Shown here piece after piece: positions 5,689-6,835 of a DNA stretch of 6,835 nt. Under the pieces are notes generated by a model. The model did not search any database and had not been told where the DNA came from. It saw only the letters and a program-made list of their open reading frames with translations. A program made the position numbers and the translations under genes. The stretch comes from Clostridia bacterium (GTDB lineage Bacteria > Bacillota > DSM-521 > Neomoorellales > SLTJ01), in contig JACIYD010000083.1 of the NCBI GenBank assembly GCA_014360105.1, forward strand, positions 1 to 6,835, in the 5' to 3' direction. Every line of letters starts with the position of its first letter. Position 1 is the stretch's first letter.

Positions 5689-5728
5689 TGCTTTCGTTGT
5701 GGGGCCGTTGCTTTCGTTGTGGGGCCGT
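5689..5728. repeat. Perfect 20-base tandem duplication, two copies
   Basis: The unit TGCTTTCGTTGTGGGGCCGT occurs at 5689-5708 and again directly at 5709-5728 without a mismatch. It lies in non-coding sequence. The perfect match points to a recent slippage duplication or to a selected double site. Confidence 0.9.
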
Positions 5729-5759
5729 GCCTCATGGGCCACTCTAGCATGGCTTAAAT

Positions 5760-5788
5760 GAAGCGGCGTGGAAGCGGTGCAGAAGCGG
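5760..5788. repeat. Three GAAGCGG direct repeats at an 11-base period
   Basis: GAAGCGG stands at 5760-5766, 5771-5777 and 5782-5788. The 4-base spacers differ (CGTG, TGCA). The spacing is about one helical turn, so all copies face the same side of the DNA, as in iteron or activator sites, but a decayed 11-base tandem duplication explains it equally well. Confidence 0.6.
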
Positions 5789-5891
5789 CGGGCTGGCGAA
5801 AAAGGTATAGTGAAAAGACAGCTCAAAATCGTGGTTTGCCCGGCAAACCGCACGCAAGAAGCCGCCAATCTCTTGCACTACGCCAAAACGG

Positions 5892-6578
5892 TCAGGCGGC
5901 AGGTGGGGGAGAAAACTTCAATTTGGCGCCGAAGTCGCGCAGGCGGAGACAAAAGGTAGCCTGGGCCTGGGGATTGGTCTTGCTCCGGGCCTGGATGACC
6001 ACCTGGCGCAGCTCGCGGCTGCGCGCCTCGATCCAGACGCGGTAGGTGAAATCCTCGAACCAGCGGTTCATGAAGGCGTTCGCCGGTTGCGGCCGGAACT
6101 CGAGCACGTGCATGCGGCCGGCCGGCTGTCTCTCGCGACCGCGGTAAGTAACAGCGCCCAGGCTGGCAAAGTTCAGGTGGGAGAGGGGGTCGATTTCCGC
6201 CACCAGCATTTGCTGGCGGCCTAATTCATTGCCGGGAACGACCAGCCATTTGCCGCTCTGGGGATCGAGGAAGTAAGTGGTACCCTCGAATTGATAGACC
6301 TCGACCTTCTCACCCGCCAGTTCCCCCCAAAAGTGAAAATTACCCTGCCGGTCCCTTTCTCCAGCTACTTTACTGAGTACCCGGCGCTGCCCATTCACCA
6401 CCATTTCCGCCTCGACCTCGTAACGGTAGCTGGCCGCGGCCAGCGCCTGCTCCAGGGCTTGGGTCAACAATTTCTCCGGTTCCACCCTGAGGTTGGCCCG
6501 ATAGTAATCGTAGCCTAGATACACTACGGCTAGCACCAGTATGCCCAAACCGAGAAAAAGAAGCCCCCTGCGCGCCAT
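5892..6578 (-). CDS. Membrane-anchored extracytoplasmic protein of unknown function
   Basis: 228 residues from the ATG at 6578. Basic residues (ARR) and one hydrophobic helix (about 5-24, LLFLGLGILVLAVVYLGYDY) form an uncleaved signal anchor; no lipobox cysteine is present. The rest, about 30-228, should lie outside the membrane. It is a series of amphipathic strands: YRYEVEAEMVVNGQRRVLSKVAG, GNFHFWGEL, KVEVYQFEGTTYFLDPQSGKWLVV, then HVLEFRPQP and FTYRVWIEARSRELRQVVIQ. The order 'probe strand, FEGTTYFLDPQSGKW, end strand with an EARSREL turn' recalls the half-barrel of LolA/LppX-type lipoprotein-sorting proteins, though that is fold-level resemblance by eye. The start was chosen for GGGAGG 8 bases upstream; an ATG 13 codons earlier has no ribosome site. 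It lies 103 bases downstream of the gerA fragment on the same strand and converges on the sigma operon. Confidence 0.8.
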   Translation of the reverse strand: MARRGLLFLGLGILVLAVVYLGYDYYRANLRVEPEKLLTQALEQALAAASYRYEVEAEMVVNGQRRVLSKVAGERDRQGNFHFWGELAGEKVEVYQFEGTTYFLDPQSGKWLVVPGNELGRQQMLVAEIDPLSHLNFASLGAVTYRGRERQPAGRMHVLEFRPQPANAFMNRWFEDFTYRVWIEARSRELRQVVIQARSKTNPQAQATFCLRLRDFGAKLKFSPPPAA

Positions 6579-6681
6579 GGGCGAAGCCTCCCGGCACCCG
6601 GTTTTCCTGCCTTTCATTCATATTCCGGCGGCACCGGGAGATGCCAGGGTAATCCTGGTAGCGGACTAAAACAAAAAGCAA

Positions 6682-6835
6682 TCAGTCCCCCACCAACGGC
6701 GGCGGATCAGCCCCGGCGCGCGGGGGCAGGCGAATGCTCGCCTCACGCACGGTTTCAAAGAGGAGCTCCAGAAAAAGCGCCTCCACCAAGGCGGGAAAGG
6801 GTACTCCTTCCCCGCTGGCGGGCAAGGGAAAAGAG
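6682..6835 (-). pseudogene. GerA-family spore germination protein, 3' fragment, truncated
   Basis: The last 50 codons (start outside the window) read GEGVPFPALVEALFLELLFETVREASIRLPPRAG, a very good match to the conserved middle of GerA/GerAA-type germinant receptor subunits (EGVPFP, E..ME..FE..REA.IRLP). In intact proteins the chain continues G-Q-x-x-x-I-V-G-G-L-V-I-G and for well over 100 residues with further membrane helices. Here the frame ends in ADPPPLVGD and TGA. A neighbouring frame from 6706 reads SAAVGGGLIAF, which fits the missing step, so a frameshift near 6707-6712 is likely; that frame also loses similarity within about 10 codons. The receptor subunit is therefore probably non-functional. 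It marks the organism, or its ancestor, as an endospore former. Confidence 0.65.

Larger units (their letters stand above)
5594..5891. other. Stretch without a convincing gene, rich in short repeats
   Basis: About 300 bases between the broken copper-amine-oxidase-N gene and the end of the minus-strand membrane protein. It holds part of the hairpin at 5583-5619, an 8-bp hairpin (TGGGATTT-GGAGC-AAATCCCA, 5647-5667), a 20-base tandem duplication (5689-5728), and three GAAGCGG units at an 11-base period (5760-5788). A short plus-strand reading frame from GTG 5810 (QLKIVVCPANRTQEAANLL and on) could be a gene relic; it runs into the end of the opposite gene. I see no RNA gene or insertion sequence here. 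Confidence 0.5.

Noticed and set aside
6579..6681. Separate promoter for the membrane-anchored protein
   Set aside because: A TATGAA-like box is present but no -35 at a proper distance; the CCAGG/CCTGG hairpin nearby has no T run.

Overview
The window looks like chromosomal DNA from an endospore-forming, moderately high-GC member of the Bacillota (Clostridia; a Moorella-like thermophile is my best guess, but the genus is not proven). The reasons are a GerA spore-germination fragment, a copper-amine-oxidase-N-type domain fragment, GTG/TTG starts with strong AGGAGG-type ribosome sites, and ECF sigma factors with CGTN-type promoters.

Layout, left to right. 2-112 (+) is the tail of a small zinc-ribbon protein, followed by a strong palindrome at 161-180. 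On the minus strand, 358-1788 is a 14-helix MFS drug exporter, and upstream of it 1822-2271 is a divergent, AT-richer GreA/GreB-family factor. The gre gene has a recognisable sigma-A promoter (2363-2391) and a hairpin at the very start of its transcript; the exporter gene follows 33 bases downstream, so the two are probably co-transcribed. The divergent spacer holds a 13-base palindrome.

On the plus strand there are two ECF sigma genes. The first (about 2524-3096) has no intact anti-sigma gene, only a well-formed ribosome site and a few codons of what looks like a lost one. The second (3277-3840) starts a tight three-gene unit: sigma factor, zinc-finger anti-sigma with two membrane helices (3818-4333), and a four-helix protein with a large loop domain and a C-terminal double zinc ribbon (4337-5293). 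An ECF-type promoter (TGAACT, 16 bases, CGTT) lies just upstream, which suggests autoregulation. I read this unit as a membrane stress- or ligand-sensing module in which the third protein could be the sensor; that role is inference.

The right end is a zone of decay. It holds a broken copper-amine-oxidase-N-type gene (5351-5593), about 300 bases without a convincing gene but with hairpins, a 20-base tandem duplication and an 11-base-period repeat, a membrane-anchored protein on the minus strand (5892-6578), and the frameshifted, truncated end of a gerA-type gene (6682-6835, minus).
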